From the NCBI GenBank assembly GCA_031267645.1, contig JAIRYW010000031.1, positions 1 to 44,575 on the forward strand: a stretch of DNA of 44,575 nt, written 5' to 3'. Both the position numbers and the translations under genes were made by a program. The notes below the pieces were generated by a model. It had not been told where the DNA came from. It searched no databases and saw only the letters and a list, made by a program, of their open reading frames with translations. Below, piece after piece: positions 14,934 to 23,016 of the stretch (within the stretch, counting starts at the first letter, position 1; each line of letters opens with the position of its first letter). The stretch is from Propionibacteriaceae bacterium. GTDB taxonomy: Bacteria; Actinomycetota; Actinomycetes; Propionibacteriales; Propionibacteriaceae.

Positions 14934-16439
14934 TCAGGGCTGGGGCTGGTCCGGCTCGGAGCGGTCGGCCGCCAGGGCGGGGCCGAGGCTGGCCGGAGCC
15001 TTGGCCCCGGCCTGGGGGGCCAGATCGCACTCGAACCAGAAGGTGGACCCGGCGGCCGAGCCGGAGGTGACGCCGAAACGGGCCTGGTGCGCCACCAGCA
15101 GGTGTTTGACGATGGACAGGCCGATGCCGGAGCCGACCACGGGCCGGCGGTGGTTGGTGCGCGACTTGTAGTAGCGGTCCCAGATCGTGGCCACCTTGTC
15201 CGGCGGGATGCCCGGCCCGGTGTCGGTGACCTCGAAACGGACCCGCTGCTCGTTCCGCCGCAGGCTGATCCGGACCACCTTGTCCGCTCCGGTGTAGTGG
15301 ACGGCGTTGCCGATCAGGTTGTAGAAGACCCGCTGCATGTAATGGGCGTCGCCCAGGATGGGGACGTCGGGGTCGATGTCGCAGTGGAAGACGTAACCTT
15401 TCGACTCGGCCAAGATGGCGAAGCGGGACAGGGTCTCCTCCAGACAGTCGGTCAAATTGATCTGAGACAGCTCGATGCTGGCCGAGCCGGACTCCAGCCG
15501 GGAGATCTCGAGGATCTCGTTGACCAGGTCGGTCAGCCGGTTGGCCTCTTCGATGATGGTCTCGCAGTGGGTCTGGCGCAGGGGGGGATTGTCGCCGGAG
15601 ACGTCGCGGATGGTCTCGGAGTAGATCTTGATGATGGTCAATGGGGTCTTGAGGTCGTGCGAGACGTTGGCCAACAGCTCCTGGCGGTCGCGCTGGATGT
15701 CCCGCAGCTCGCCGGTGGCGTAGTTCAGAGTCTGGGCCAGCTGTTCGGTCTCGGTCACGCCGCCGCCGTCGAACTCGACCGTCAGGTCGCCGCGCCCCAG
15801 GCGCTGGGCCGAACCGGTCAAGGCGATCAGGGGGCTGGCCAGGCGGCGCGACAGGCCCAAGCCGACGAAGACGGTCAGGACCATCATGAGGGCGGCCACG
15901 ATGACGAACTCGATCTCCAAGGCCGGGATGGTCTCGGTCAGGGGCGTCACGGCCGAGGACAGGTAGACGTAGACCGACCCGAAGTCGGGATCGGACAGCT
16001 GGGTGAAGTAGATGACGACGTTGATCGACTCGTTGGAGCCGTTGACGAAGCGGTGGACGTGGCCGCCGCCGTGTCGGGACAGGTCCTGGCGCAGCTCGGC
16101 CAAGGTCTGGAGTTGGGCCTCGGTCAGGGCGTCCGCCCCCGAACTGGCCGGGTGAGGGGTGAAGCCGTCCCGCAGCAGGACCACGTCGAGTTCCTCGGTC
16201 AGGACGATGACGCGCAGGCCGTTGTCCCGGGCCAGCTGGTCCAACATGGCGAAGCGGTCGGTCCGGTCGTAGTCGGCCTCCATGCGGGCGGCCAGCCGTT
16301 CCAGGTCCCACAGCTCGATGTGCTGGCAGAAGGGTTCCAGGAAGACCACCACGAACAGGGCCATCAAGGTCAAGAAAGCGCAGGTCGAAAGGGTCAGGGA
16401 GCGCCAGGTGCGGAAGGCCAGGCCTTTGGTGTCGAGCAT
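14934..16439 (-). CDS. Sensor histidine kinase (HAMP, HisKA, HATPase)
   Basis: The 501-residue protein has an N-terminal membrane segment (about residues 15-37), an extracytoplasmic region of about 120 residues, a second membrane segment (about 165-190), a HAMP-like linker and the H-box NVSHDLKTPLTI with the phospho-accepting His261. It then has the ATPase motifs FYNLIGNAVHYT (N box), DTGPGIPPD (G1) and GSGIGLSIVKHLL (G2). It would autophosphorylate and pass phosphate to the response regulator encoded three bases upstream. No known sensory domain is recognised in the extracytoplasmic part, so the signal is unknown. It is followed by a hairpin and then the CoA-transferase cassette on the same strand. 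Confidence 0.92.
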   Translation of the reverse strand: MLDTKGLAFRTWRSLTLSTCAFLTLMALFVVVFLEPFCQHIELWDLERLAARMEADYDRTDRFAMLDQLARDNGLRVIVLTEELDVVLLRDGFTPHPASSGADALTEAQLQTLAELRQDLSRHGGGHVHRFVNGSNESINVVIYFTQLSDPDFGSVYVYLSSAVTPLTETIPALEIEFVIVAALMMVLTVFVGLGLSRRLASPLIALTGSAQRLGRGDLTVEFDGGGVTETEQLAQTLNYATGELRDIQRDRQELLANVSHDLKTPLTIIKIYSETIRDVSGDNPPLRQTHCETIIEEANRLTDLVNEILEISRLESGSASIELSQINLTDCLEETLSRFAILAESKGYVFHCDIDPDVPILGDAHYMQRVFYNLIGNAVHYTGADKVVRISLRRNEQRVRFEVTDTGPGIPPDKVATIWDRYYKSRTNHRRPVVGSGIGLSIVKHLLVAHQARFGVTSGSAAGSTFWFECDLAPQAGAKAPASLGPALAADRSEPDQPQP

Positions 16440-16442
16440 GGC

Positions 16443-17120
16443 TCAGCCCTCGAAGCGGTAGCCGTGGCCACGCAGGGTGACGATGCAGTCCTTGTGCGTG
16501 CCCAATTTCATGCGCAGCGTCTTGATGTGGGTGTCGACGGTGCGGTCGTCGCCGAAGAAGTCGTAGCCCCAGACCGCCTCCAACAGGCGCTGCCGGGACA
16601 GGGCGACCGAACGGTTGTCGATCAGGTAGAACAGCAGTTCGCACTCTTTGGGGGTCAGGTCGACGTGACGATGGTCGATCGTGACCTCGCGCGCCGTCAT
16701 GTCCACCATCAGGTCCAGATGGCGCCAGGTCTTGTGCTCGGCGGCCTGTTCGAGCGGGCGGGTGGAGCGGTTGATGATGGCTTGGATACGGGCCAGCAGC
16801 TCGCGGGCCGAGAAGGGCTTGGTGACGTAGTCGTCGATGCCGAGGTCGAAGCCGTGCAGCTTGTCGTACTCCTCGTCCCGGGCGGTCAGGACCAGGATCG
16901 GCACGTCTTTGAAGCGGCGGATCTGCTTGACGGCGGTGAAACCGTCCAAACGGGGCATCATTATGTCCATCACGACCAGGTCGTAGTCCTGCTCGCGGCA
17001 GAGTTGGACCGCCTCCATGCCGTCGGCCGCCTCGTCGACGGTGAAACCGAGGAATTCGGCGTACTCCCTGAAGCCAGCTCGGATGGACTGCTCGTCGTCG
17101 ACGATGAGAAGGTGGGGCAC
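16443..17120 (-). CDS. OmpR/PhoB-family response regulator
   Basis: The 225-residue protein has a receiver domain (LLIVDDEQ, then VVMDIMMPRLDG with phospho-acceptor Asp52, then VLTARDE and the KPF lysine) and a C-terminal winged helix (LTPKECELLFYLIDN, then VWGYDFFGDDRTVDTHIKTLRMKL and RGHGYRFEG). It starts with GTG at 17120 after an AGGAAG site. It is 33 bases after rmuC and three bases before the histidine kinase, its evident partner. The target genes are not known; the CoA-transferase cassette immediately downstream is one candidate. Confidence 0.93.
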   Translation of the reverse strand: MPHLLIVDDEQSIRAGFREYAEFLGFTVDEAADGMEAVQLCREQDYDLVVMDIMMPRLDGFTAVKQIRRFKDVPILVLTARDEEYDKLHGFDLGIDDYVTKPFSARELLARIQAIINRSTRPLEQAAEHKTWRHLDLMVDMTAREVTIDHRHVDLTPKECELLFYLIDNRSVALSRQRLLEAVWGYDFFGDDRTVDTHIKTLRMKLGTHKDCIVTLRGHGYRFEG

Positions 17121-17153
17121 GGCGCTTCCTGTTCTATCAGAGTCGGGCGGAGC

Positions 17154-18527
17154 TCAGGTTTGAGCGCCGCCCTGACGGACGGTCGGGATACCCGGCTCCG
17201 ACGGGCGGCGGGGAGCCAGGGCGATCAGGGGCGTCACCGGTTCGATCGGTGCGACCATTTCGGGTGCGGTCAGCAGGCGGGGCGTGGACTCGATCGGGCT
17301 GGGCTGGTCGATGGTTTGGTCGGTCACCTTGAGGTCGCGCAGACGCCGGGCCGAGACCAGCACGCGGGTCTCCAACGAGGCGACGGTCTCGTTGTAGGAC
17401 TTGACGGCCCCGGCCAGGCTGCGGCCCAACTTGTCGAAGTGGGAGCCCATGGTGGTGAGACGGTCGTGCAGTTCGCGGCCCAGGGCCGAGACCTGGCGGG
17501 CCGAGTCGGTCAGGGCGGCTTGGCTCCAGGCGTGGGCGACGGTGCGTAGCAACACGATCAGGGTGGTCGGCGTGGCGATGACGACGTTCTTGGCGGCGGC
17601 CTGTTCGATCAGGTCGGGACTGGCTTGGAAGGCGGCCTGGGCCAAAGCCTCGCTGGGAATGAAGAGGACGACGAACTCCGGGGAGCCGGCGTCGGCCTGC
17701 CAGTACCGTTTGCCGGACAGGGCGTCGACGTGGGAACGGACCAAGCGGGCGAAATCGGCCAGGTGGCGTTGGCGCTGGGCCGGGTTGTCGGCCTCCTGGG
17801 CGTCCAGGAAGGCGGACAGCGGGGTCTTGGCGTCGACGTAGATGAATTTGCCGCCGGTCAGATGGACCTTCATGTCGGGCCGGATCAGACCGGCCTCGGT
17901 GGTGGCGGTCTGTTGCAGGTCGAAGTCGCAGTGCTCGACCATGCCGGCCAGCTCGACCACCCGTTTGAGCTGGAGTTCGCCCCAGGCCCCCCGCACGGCC
18001 GGTTGACGCAGGGCCTTCTCCAAGGAAGAGGTCTCGCGGCGCAGCTGCTCGCCGGTCAGCTGGACCGCCTTGACTTGGCTGGCCAGGTCGGCCACCAGGG
18101 TGACGCGCTGCTTCTCGACCTCGATCAGCCGAGCCTCGAAGCGTTCCAGGCTCTGCCGCATCGGGGTCATCAACTGCTCGGTGGCGAGCAGGCGTTGGTC
18201 GGCGGTGGCCTGGGTGGCCTTGGTCTGCTGCTCGAGGGCGGTCTGGGACAGGGAGCGGTACTGGGCCAGCATGGTGTCGCGGTCGGTCTGCAGCTCCTTG
18301 GTCCGAGTCAGGGCGGCCGCGCGCTCGGCCGTGGCCTGTTCCCAGCGGGCTTCGGCCCGGGCCAGTTGGGCGGCCTGTTGGGCCGCTTCCCGTTGAGCTT
18401 CGGCCAGGTCGGCCCGCCAACGTTCAGCGGCCGCGTCGGGCCGTCCGGCCGACCACAAATTGTGGCCGAACCAGCCGACGATCAGACCGATCAGGGCGGC
18501 GACGAGGATCCAGAGGAGAGTGTCCAT
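17154..18527 (-). CDS. rmuC: DNA recombination protein RmuC
   Basis: The 457-residue protein has an N-terminal membrane anchor (MDTLLWILVAALIGLIVGWF), a long Ala/Gln/Glu-rich coiled coil to about residue 150, and the RmuC core containing GAWGELQLKRVVELAGM, PDMKVHLTGGKFIYVDAKTP and FIPSEALAQAAF. The D-x-K element in YVDAKTP resembles PD-(D/E)xK nuclease active sites. In E. coli RmuC limits recombination at inverted repeats. ATG at 18527 was chosen because it begins the anchor; upstream in-frame codons read low-complexity sequence. The 3' tail from about residue 400 is variable and Pro/Thr-rich. Confidence 0.9.
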   Translation of the reverse strand: MDTLLWILVAALIGLIVGWFGHNLWSAGRPDAAAERWRADLAEAQREAAQQAAQLARAEARWEQATAERAAALTRTKELQTDRDTMLAQYRSLSQTALEQQTKATQATADQRLLATEQLMTPMRQSLERFEARLIEVEKQRVTLVADLASQVKAVQLTGEQLRRETSSLEKALRQPAVRGAWGELQLKRVVELAGMVEHCDFDLQQTATTEAGLIRPDMKVHLTGGKFIYVDAKTPLSAFLDAQEADNPAQRQRHLADFARLVRSHVDALSGKRYWQADAGSPEFVVLFIPSEALAQAAFQASPDLIEQAAAKNVVIATPTTLIVLLRTVAHAWSQAALTDSARQVSALGRELHDRLTTMGSHFDKLGRSLAGAVKSYNETVASLETRVLVSARRLRDLKVTDQTIDQPSPIESTPRLLTAPEMVAPIEPVTPLIALAPRRPSEPGIPTVRQGGAQT

Positions 18528-18627
18528 GGTACCTAGCTTGGATTGGAGCACTGACAATGCTGGCAGGACACTCTGTCGAACCGGTGATCGAACGGTGAAG
18601 GGACGATGAAACCAACCCTGGGGTGGT

Positions 18628-18653
18628 GCTGGGCCACGCGGTCGCGGCCCAGC
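18628..18653 (-). terminator. Stem-loop in the 298-base gap between the glycosyltransferase gene and rmuC
   Basis: GCTGGGCC (18628-18635) and GGCCCAGC (18646-18653) form eight perfect pairs. On the complement the helix is followed by a partly T-rich stretch. A second smaller GC hairpin (about 18782-18798) lies closer to the glycosyltransferase stop at 18826. Either could end the glycosyltransferase transcript. No gene is seen in 18528-18825. Confidence 0.4.
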
Positions 18654-18825
18654 CCCGCCACGCACCATGGCTCCGCCGGTACGGCGACGTTGACGTACGG
18701 GAGACGGGCCAGGAGGCTGAGGTCAGCTTACGCCACGGCGCGGAATTGGCAAGAGGGTTCGACCACTGATTGGCACGACCGGCCCCGGGGCGGGGCCGAG
18801 ACGGCCCAGCGGGCGGGCGCGGCGC

Positions 18826-19851
18826 TCAGTTGAAGCCGACCAGACGGCGGGCCAGGGCGTAGCCGGCCAGGACGGCCCGCCGGCCGACCGGGCCGGGCAG
18901 GTGGCACAGCCGGCCCTCCCAAGTGCGCCGCAGCCGGGCGTGCAGGGCGGGGTCGCGGCGGCTCAGATCGGACCACAGGCGATCCTTCTCGGAACGGTCC
19001 TGGGCCGTTCCGGACAACAGCAGGAAGACGGTCGAGATGGCGTAGACGATGCCTAGGTAATGGGCCATGGCCTGGCCTTGGCGCCCGGTCGGCAGTCCGC
19101 GCTCGGACAGCTGGTCCAGCATGGCCCGATTGACGGCCAGCTGTTGGTCCAAGCGGGCCTGCATGACCTCTTGGCGGACCGATTGGTCGGCTCGGCCGAT
19201 GACATAGTGGTAGAGGTCGACGTCGAGGTAGAACAGGCTCTGGACCTCGCTCAGGGGCTGGAAGGCGTACAGGTTGTCGACGTAGAAGCAGTGCCGGGGC
19301 AGCCGGAGGCCGCTGCGCCGCAGCGTCTCGGTGCGGTAGGTCAAGGCGTGCATCAGCATGTAACGGCCGGGTCGAAAAGCCCGGGTCTGGTCCCAGCTGA
19401 GCGGGCGGCCGGCCGGTAGGGCGGCGCCGAAGCGCATGACGGCGGGCCGGCGGCGGCCGACCTTGTCGTAGACGAAATTGGTCACCACCAGGTCGACCGC
19501 CCGCGGCCCGGTCAGCTGGCCCAAGGTCTGGACCAGGCGGCGGAAGGCCATCGTCTCCAACCAGTCGTCGGCGTCGACGACCCGGAAATAAAGGCCGCTG
19601 GCCTGGGCCAAGCCGGTCTCGATGGCCCCGCCGTGGCCCTGGTTGGGCTGGCTCACCAGCCGCAGCCAGGGCCGCCGGTCGACGTAGTCCTGGGCCAGTC
19701 GGCCGGTGCGGTCGGTCGAGCCGTCGTCCACCACGATGACCTCGACCGACTGTTCGACCGCCGTCACCGAGTCGAGGCAGCGGCCCAGATAGGCCTCGGC
19801 GTTGTAGGCCGGCACGATCAGACTGAGCAGTGGCTGGTCGGAACGAGCCAT
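18826..19851 (-). CDS. Family 2 glycosyltransferase
   Basis: The 341-residue protein has the GT-A fold signatures LSLIVPAYNAEAYLGRCLDSV, VIVVDDGSTDRTG and the metal-binding VVDADDWLE, all in the first 120 residues, as in GT2 enzymes that use nucleotide sugars. The C-terminal 200 residues lack a clear membrane anchor and do not identify the acceptor. The start follows the GtrA-like gene stop by three bases (TGAGCCATG), so the two are co-translated. The pairing suggests transfer of a sugar to a lipid carrier or a cell-wall polymer, but the donor and acceptor are unknown. Confidence 0.88.
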   Translation of the reverse strand: MARSDQPLLSLIVPAYNAEAYLGRCLDSVTAVEQSVEVIVVDDGSTDRTGRLAQDYVDRRPWLRLVSQPNQGHGGAIETGLAQASGLYFRVVDADDWLETMAFRRLVQTLGQLTGPRAVDLVVTNFVYDKVGRRRPAVMRFGAALPAGRPLSWDQTRAFRPGRYMLMHALTYRTETLRRSGLRLPRHCFYVDNLYAFQPLSEVQSLFYLDVDLYHYVIGRADQSVRQEVMQARLDQQLAVNRAMLDQLSERGLPTGRQGQAMAHYLGIVYAISTVFLLLSGTAQDRSEKDRLWSDLSRRDPALHARLRRTWEGRLCHLPGPVGRRAVLAGYALARRLVGFN

Positions 19852-19854
19852 GGC

Positions 19855-20556
19855 TCAGACCTCGGTCGGACCCGACCGGGCGGCCTGGTCCGACGCCACC
19901 GCGGTGGCCGGCTGGCTCGGCTCGGGTTGGGCGGCCGGGGCGGCTGGGGAGCGGAAGATGAGCTTGAAGATGGGGAAGAAGACCCAGAACGAGATGGCCG
20001 AGTTGATCAACATGGTGACGACGTCGGCCAGGGTCTCGCCGGTCCGCCCCAGGCCCCAGGTCGTGATCAAGAGACGGTAGACCGGCTCTTTGTACAGCCC
20101 TTGCAGCCCGGCCGCCAGCAAGGTGATGGCGACGTAGGCCACGGCGTACCAAGCCGCCGCCTTCCAGATCGAATTGTTCGCTTTGAAGGTGATGTTGCGC
20201 TGGGCGAAGAAGTTGACGACCTGGGCCACCAGCAGGGTCAGCTCGACGGCCAGGAAATAAGCCAGACCGCCGCCCCCGTCGGGCAAGGGGCCGGCGGCGT
20301 AGTCGAAGATGTGATGGGGCGAACCGTCGGCGTCGAGGCCGACGGCCCAGACCTGGAAGCTGACGTCGATCAAACCGGTGTGGGCGAAGAGCCGTTTGAT
20401 CAGCGGCATCAAGACGATCTGGAGGACGGTCACGCCGTTGGACAAGATGAAGAAGACGATGAACTGGGACAGGCCGAGGTGACGTTCGGACCAGCCGCGC
20501 CAAGACCGCCGCAGGCGAGCCAGCCACGACTCGCGCCCAGTCGGTGGGGAAGTCAC
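19855..20556 (-). CDS. GtrA-like multi-pass membrane protein
   Basis: The 233-residue protein has four hydrophobic stretches (about 29-50, 85-107, 128-152 and 180-205) and the GtrA-type segment VNFFAQRNITFKAN between the second and third. GtrA proteins are thought to flip or present lipid-linked sugars across the membrane. An insert rich in Gly/Asp between helices one and two is longer than usual. It begins with GTG at 20556 after a GGAG site, nine bases downstream of the GH3 stop, and is followed at three bases by the GT2 gene. The C-terminal tail is Pro/Ala-rich and cytoplasmic-looking. Confidence 0.78.
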   Translation of the reverse strand: MTSPPTGRESWLARLRRSWRGWSERHLGLSQFIVFFILSNGVTVLQIVLMPLIKRLFAHTGLIDVSFQVWAVGLDADGSPHHIFDYAAGPLPDGGGGLAYFLAVELTLLVAQVVNFFAQRNITFKANNSIWKAAAWYAVAYVAITLLAAGLQGLYKEPVYRLLITTWGLGRTGETLADVVTMLINSAISFWVFFPIFKLIFRSPAAPAAQPEPSQPATAVASDQAARSGPTEV

Positions 20557-20565
20557 CGGCGGCTC

Positions 20566-22965
20566 CTAGCTCTGGTCCAATTCGGCGGCGCCGCGCCGAT
20601 TGGCTCGACGGTTGTCCAGCCAGGCCCGCGCCGTGGCCACCAGGCCACCGCCGAAGGAGCCGTTGACGATCCGCAGCAGTCCTTGGACGGTGGCGTCGTC
20701 GAGCGCTCCGCCGGTCATCTTGGGCAGGGCCCGGAAAGGCAGGTCGAGCGTGAAAAGAAGGTTGAGCGATGGCTTCCCCCGACGCAGGCTGTGCTCCACT
20801 AGCTGGCTCAAGACCCGCTGGACCAGGCGGGCGATCGGGTTGCGGGCCTGGTCCAACTGCCCGATCCGGCTCTGCGGACCGATCGTCCGACTGCTGGACG
20901 GCGTCGGCAGAGGCCGGCCCAACAGGGTCTCGAACTCGTCCGCCGAGACCTGCTGGACGCGGCCCGAGCTATAGCTGGGCAGAGCCGGGTCGAGCTGGCC
21001 GGCCGCGACCGTGCCTTCGACCTCGACCTCGGCCCGCAGCCGGATGTCCTCGACCGAGGCCCCGGCCAGAATGTCCCAGCGCCCCTGTTCGACCTGCCAG
21101 GAGTCCGTCGCCGGATCGAAGTGGCGGAAGGTCATCGGGCCCAGCTCGACCGTCACCGTCCGGGCCTGGCCGGCCGCCAGTTCGACCCGGGCGAAACCTT
21201 TCAGCTCCCGTTTCGGCCGCCAGATCCCGGGCGAGCGGCGCTCGACGTAGATCTGGACCACTTCGGCCCCGTCCCGCCGTCCGGTGTTGCGCACGGTCAG
21301 ACGGACCTGGTCCGCGCTGGCCTCGAAATCGGACCATTCGAAGCTGGTGTAGCTGAGGCCGTAGCCGAAGGGGAAGGCCACCGGCTGGCCGCAGGTGGTG
21401 TAGTAGCGGTAGCCGACGTAGAGCGACTCGCGGTGCTCGGCCGTGTCCCCGGTGGCCGGGAAGCGGCCGGCGGTGGGGGTGTCGGCCAGGCTCAGCGGCA
21501 TGGTCTCGGCCAGTCGTCCGGACGGGTTGACCCGGCCGGTCACGACGTCGAGCAGACCCGACGCTCCGGCCTGGCCGGGCAGATAGGCGTGGATCAGCCC
21601 CTGACAGTGCTCCAGCCAGTCCAGCTCCAGCACGCCGCCGCCGCAGACCAGCACGACCAGGCAGGGGTTGGCCCGGCTGACCGCGGCCAGGGTCTCGACC
21701 TGGGCGCTCGACAGTCGCAGGGTGCGGCGGTCGAGCCCTTCCGACTCGCTGGCCTCGTCCAGGCCGAGACAGACCAGGACGACCTCGGCCTCATGGACCA
21801 GGGCCACCGCCTCCTCCAGTAGTCGCCGGTCGGGCCGGCCGTCGCGCCGGAAACCGGCCGCGAAACCGGTCAAGACCAGTCCGGAGTCGGCCATGGCGTC
21901 GAGCAGATTCTCCAATTTGGTCGGGTTGACGGCCGAGGAGCCCGAGCCTTGGTAGCGCGGCCGGCGGGCGAAATCGCCCACCACGGCCACCTTGGTGCCG
22001 GCTGGCAGCGGCAGCAGGTCGTCCTGATTCTTCAACAGCACGGCCGAATGGGCGGCCGCCCGCCGGGCCAAGCGATGGTGGGCGTCGACGTCCACCGGCG
22101 GGGCGCTGTCGGGGTCGGGGGCGGACTGGACCAGGCGGACCATGTCTTGGACGCGGGCGTCCAGATCGGCCTGGGCCAGCCGGCCGGACTGGACCGCCCG
22201 CACCAATTGGCGGGCCGAGGCCAGACCGGCCGCCGGCATCTCCAAGGTGGAGCCGGCGGCGACCGCCGCCGCGATGTCGTTGGAGCCGCCCCAGTCGGTC
22301 ACCACGACGCCGTCGAAACCCCATTCCTGGCGCAGGATCTGGCCCAACAACTGAGGGTGCTCGCTGGCGTGGACGCCGTTGACCTTGTTATAGCTCGACA
22401 TCAACATCTTGGGCCGGCCCTGGCGGACGGCGATCTCGAAGCCGGTCAGGTACAGCTCGCGCAAGGCGCGCTGGTCGACCACGGCGTCCGAGCTCATGCG
22501 GTGCAGTTCCTGCGAGTTGACGGCGAAGTGCTTGGGACAGGCCGCCACGCCCTGGGACTGGATGCCGGCGATGTACGAGGCCGCCATCCAGCCGGACAGC
22601 CAGGGGTCCTCCGAGAAGTACTCGAAGTCACGCCCGCCCAAGGGGCTGCGTTTGATGTTGAGGCCGGGGCCCATCAGGGCGTCGACGCCCTGGGCCCGAG
22701 CCTCCCTCCCCAGGGCCTGGCCGATCTCCTCGGCCAAGGCCAGGTCCCAGCTGTTGGCCACCGTGGCGGCGGTGGGGAAGCAGGTCGCCGGCAGGGACTG
22801 GTTGAGGCCCAGGTGGTCGGCCGACCCGGCCTGGCGGCGGACCCCGTGGGGTCCGTCCGCCAGCCAGAGCGAGCGCAGGCCGAGCGTCGGCATGGCCCAG
22901 GTCTGCCAAACGGTCCGACCGGTCAGCAGCGCGGCTTTTTGCACCAGGCTCAATCGGTCAGTCAT
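20566..22965 (-). CDS. GH3 beta-glycosidase, conventional domain order
   Basis: The 799-residue enzyme has the N-terminal GH3 barrel (LADGPHGVRRQ; GLNIKRSPLGGRDFEYFSED; KHFAVNSQE) with the catalytic nucleophile in VVVTDWGGSND at Asp224. The GH3 C-terminal sandwich follows (VAVVGDFARRPRYQGSGSS, where a general acid is expected later), and then the fibronectin-III-like domain after FPFGYGLSYTSFEWSD. No signal peptide is visible, so it is probably cytoplasmic. The first in-frame ATG (22989) was rejected in favour of 22965, which has GAGGAGGAAGCC upstream. It follows the permuted GH3 gene by 51 bases. Substrate is probably a beta-glucoside or related oligosaccharide. Confidence 0.9.
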   Translation of the reverse strand: MTDRLSLVQKAALLTGRTVWQTWAMPTLGLRSLWLADGPHGVRRQAGSADHLGLNQSLPATCFPTAATVANSWDLALAEEIGQALGREARAQGVDALMGPGLNIKRSPLGGRDFEYFSEDPWLSGWMAASYIAGIQSQGVAACPKHFAVNSQELHRMSSDAVVDQRALRELYLTGFEIAVRQGRPKMLMSSYNKVNGVHASEHPQLLGQILRQEWGFDGVVVTDWGGSNDIAAAVAAGSTLEMPAAGLASARQLVRAVQSGRLAQADLDARVQDMVRLVQSAPDPDSAPPVDVDAHHRLARRAAAHSAVLLKNQDDLLPLPAGTKVAVVGDFARRPRYQGSGSSAVNPTKLENLLDAMADSGLVLTGFAAGFRRDGRPDRRLLEEAVALVHEAEVVLVCLGLDEASESEGLDRRTLRLSSAQVETLAAVSRANPCLVVLVCGGGVLELDWLEHCQGLIHAYLPGQAGASGLLDVVTGRVNPSGRLAETMPLSLADTPTAGRFPATGDTAEHRESLYVGYRYYTTCGQPVAFPFGYGLSYTSFEWSDFEASADQVRLTVRNTGRRDGAEVVQIYVERRSPGIWRPKRELKGFARVELAAGQARTVTVELGPMTFRHFDPATDSWQVEQGRWDILAGASVEDIRLRAEVEVEGTVAAGQLDPALPSYSSGRVQQVSADEFETLLGRPLPTPSSSRTIGPQSRIGQLDQARNPIARLVQRVLSQLVEHSLRRGKPSLNLLFTLDLPFRALPKMTGGALDDATVQGLLRIVNGSFGGGLVATARAWLDNRRANRRGAAELDQS

Positions 22966-23016
22966 GGCTTCCTCCTCGGTCGTGTCCATCGGCTGCGGTG
23001 CCGGCTCGCTCTTCAG

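Noticed and set aside
18530-18557. A TTGTCA-N16-TAGGTA promoter directly in front of rmuC.
   Set aside because: The -10 would be only two bases from the ATG, placing the start site inside the coding sequence, so it does not fit either a leadered or a leaderless transcript.
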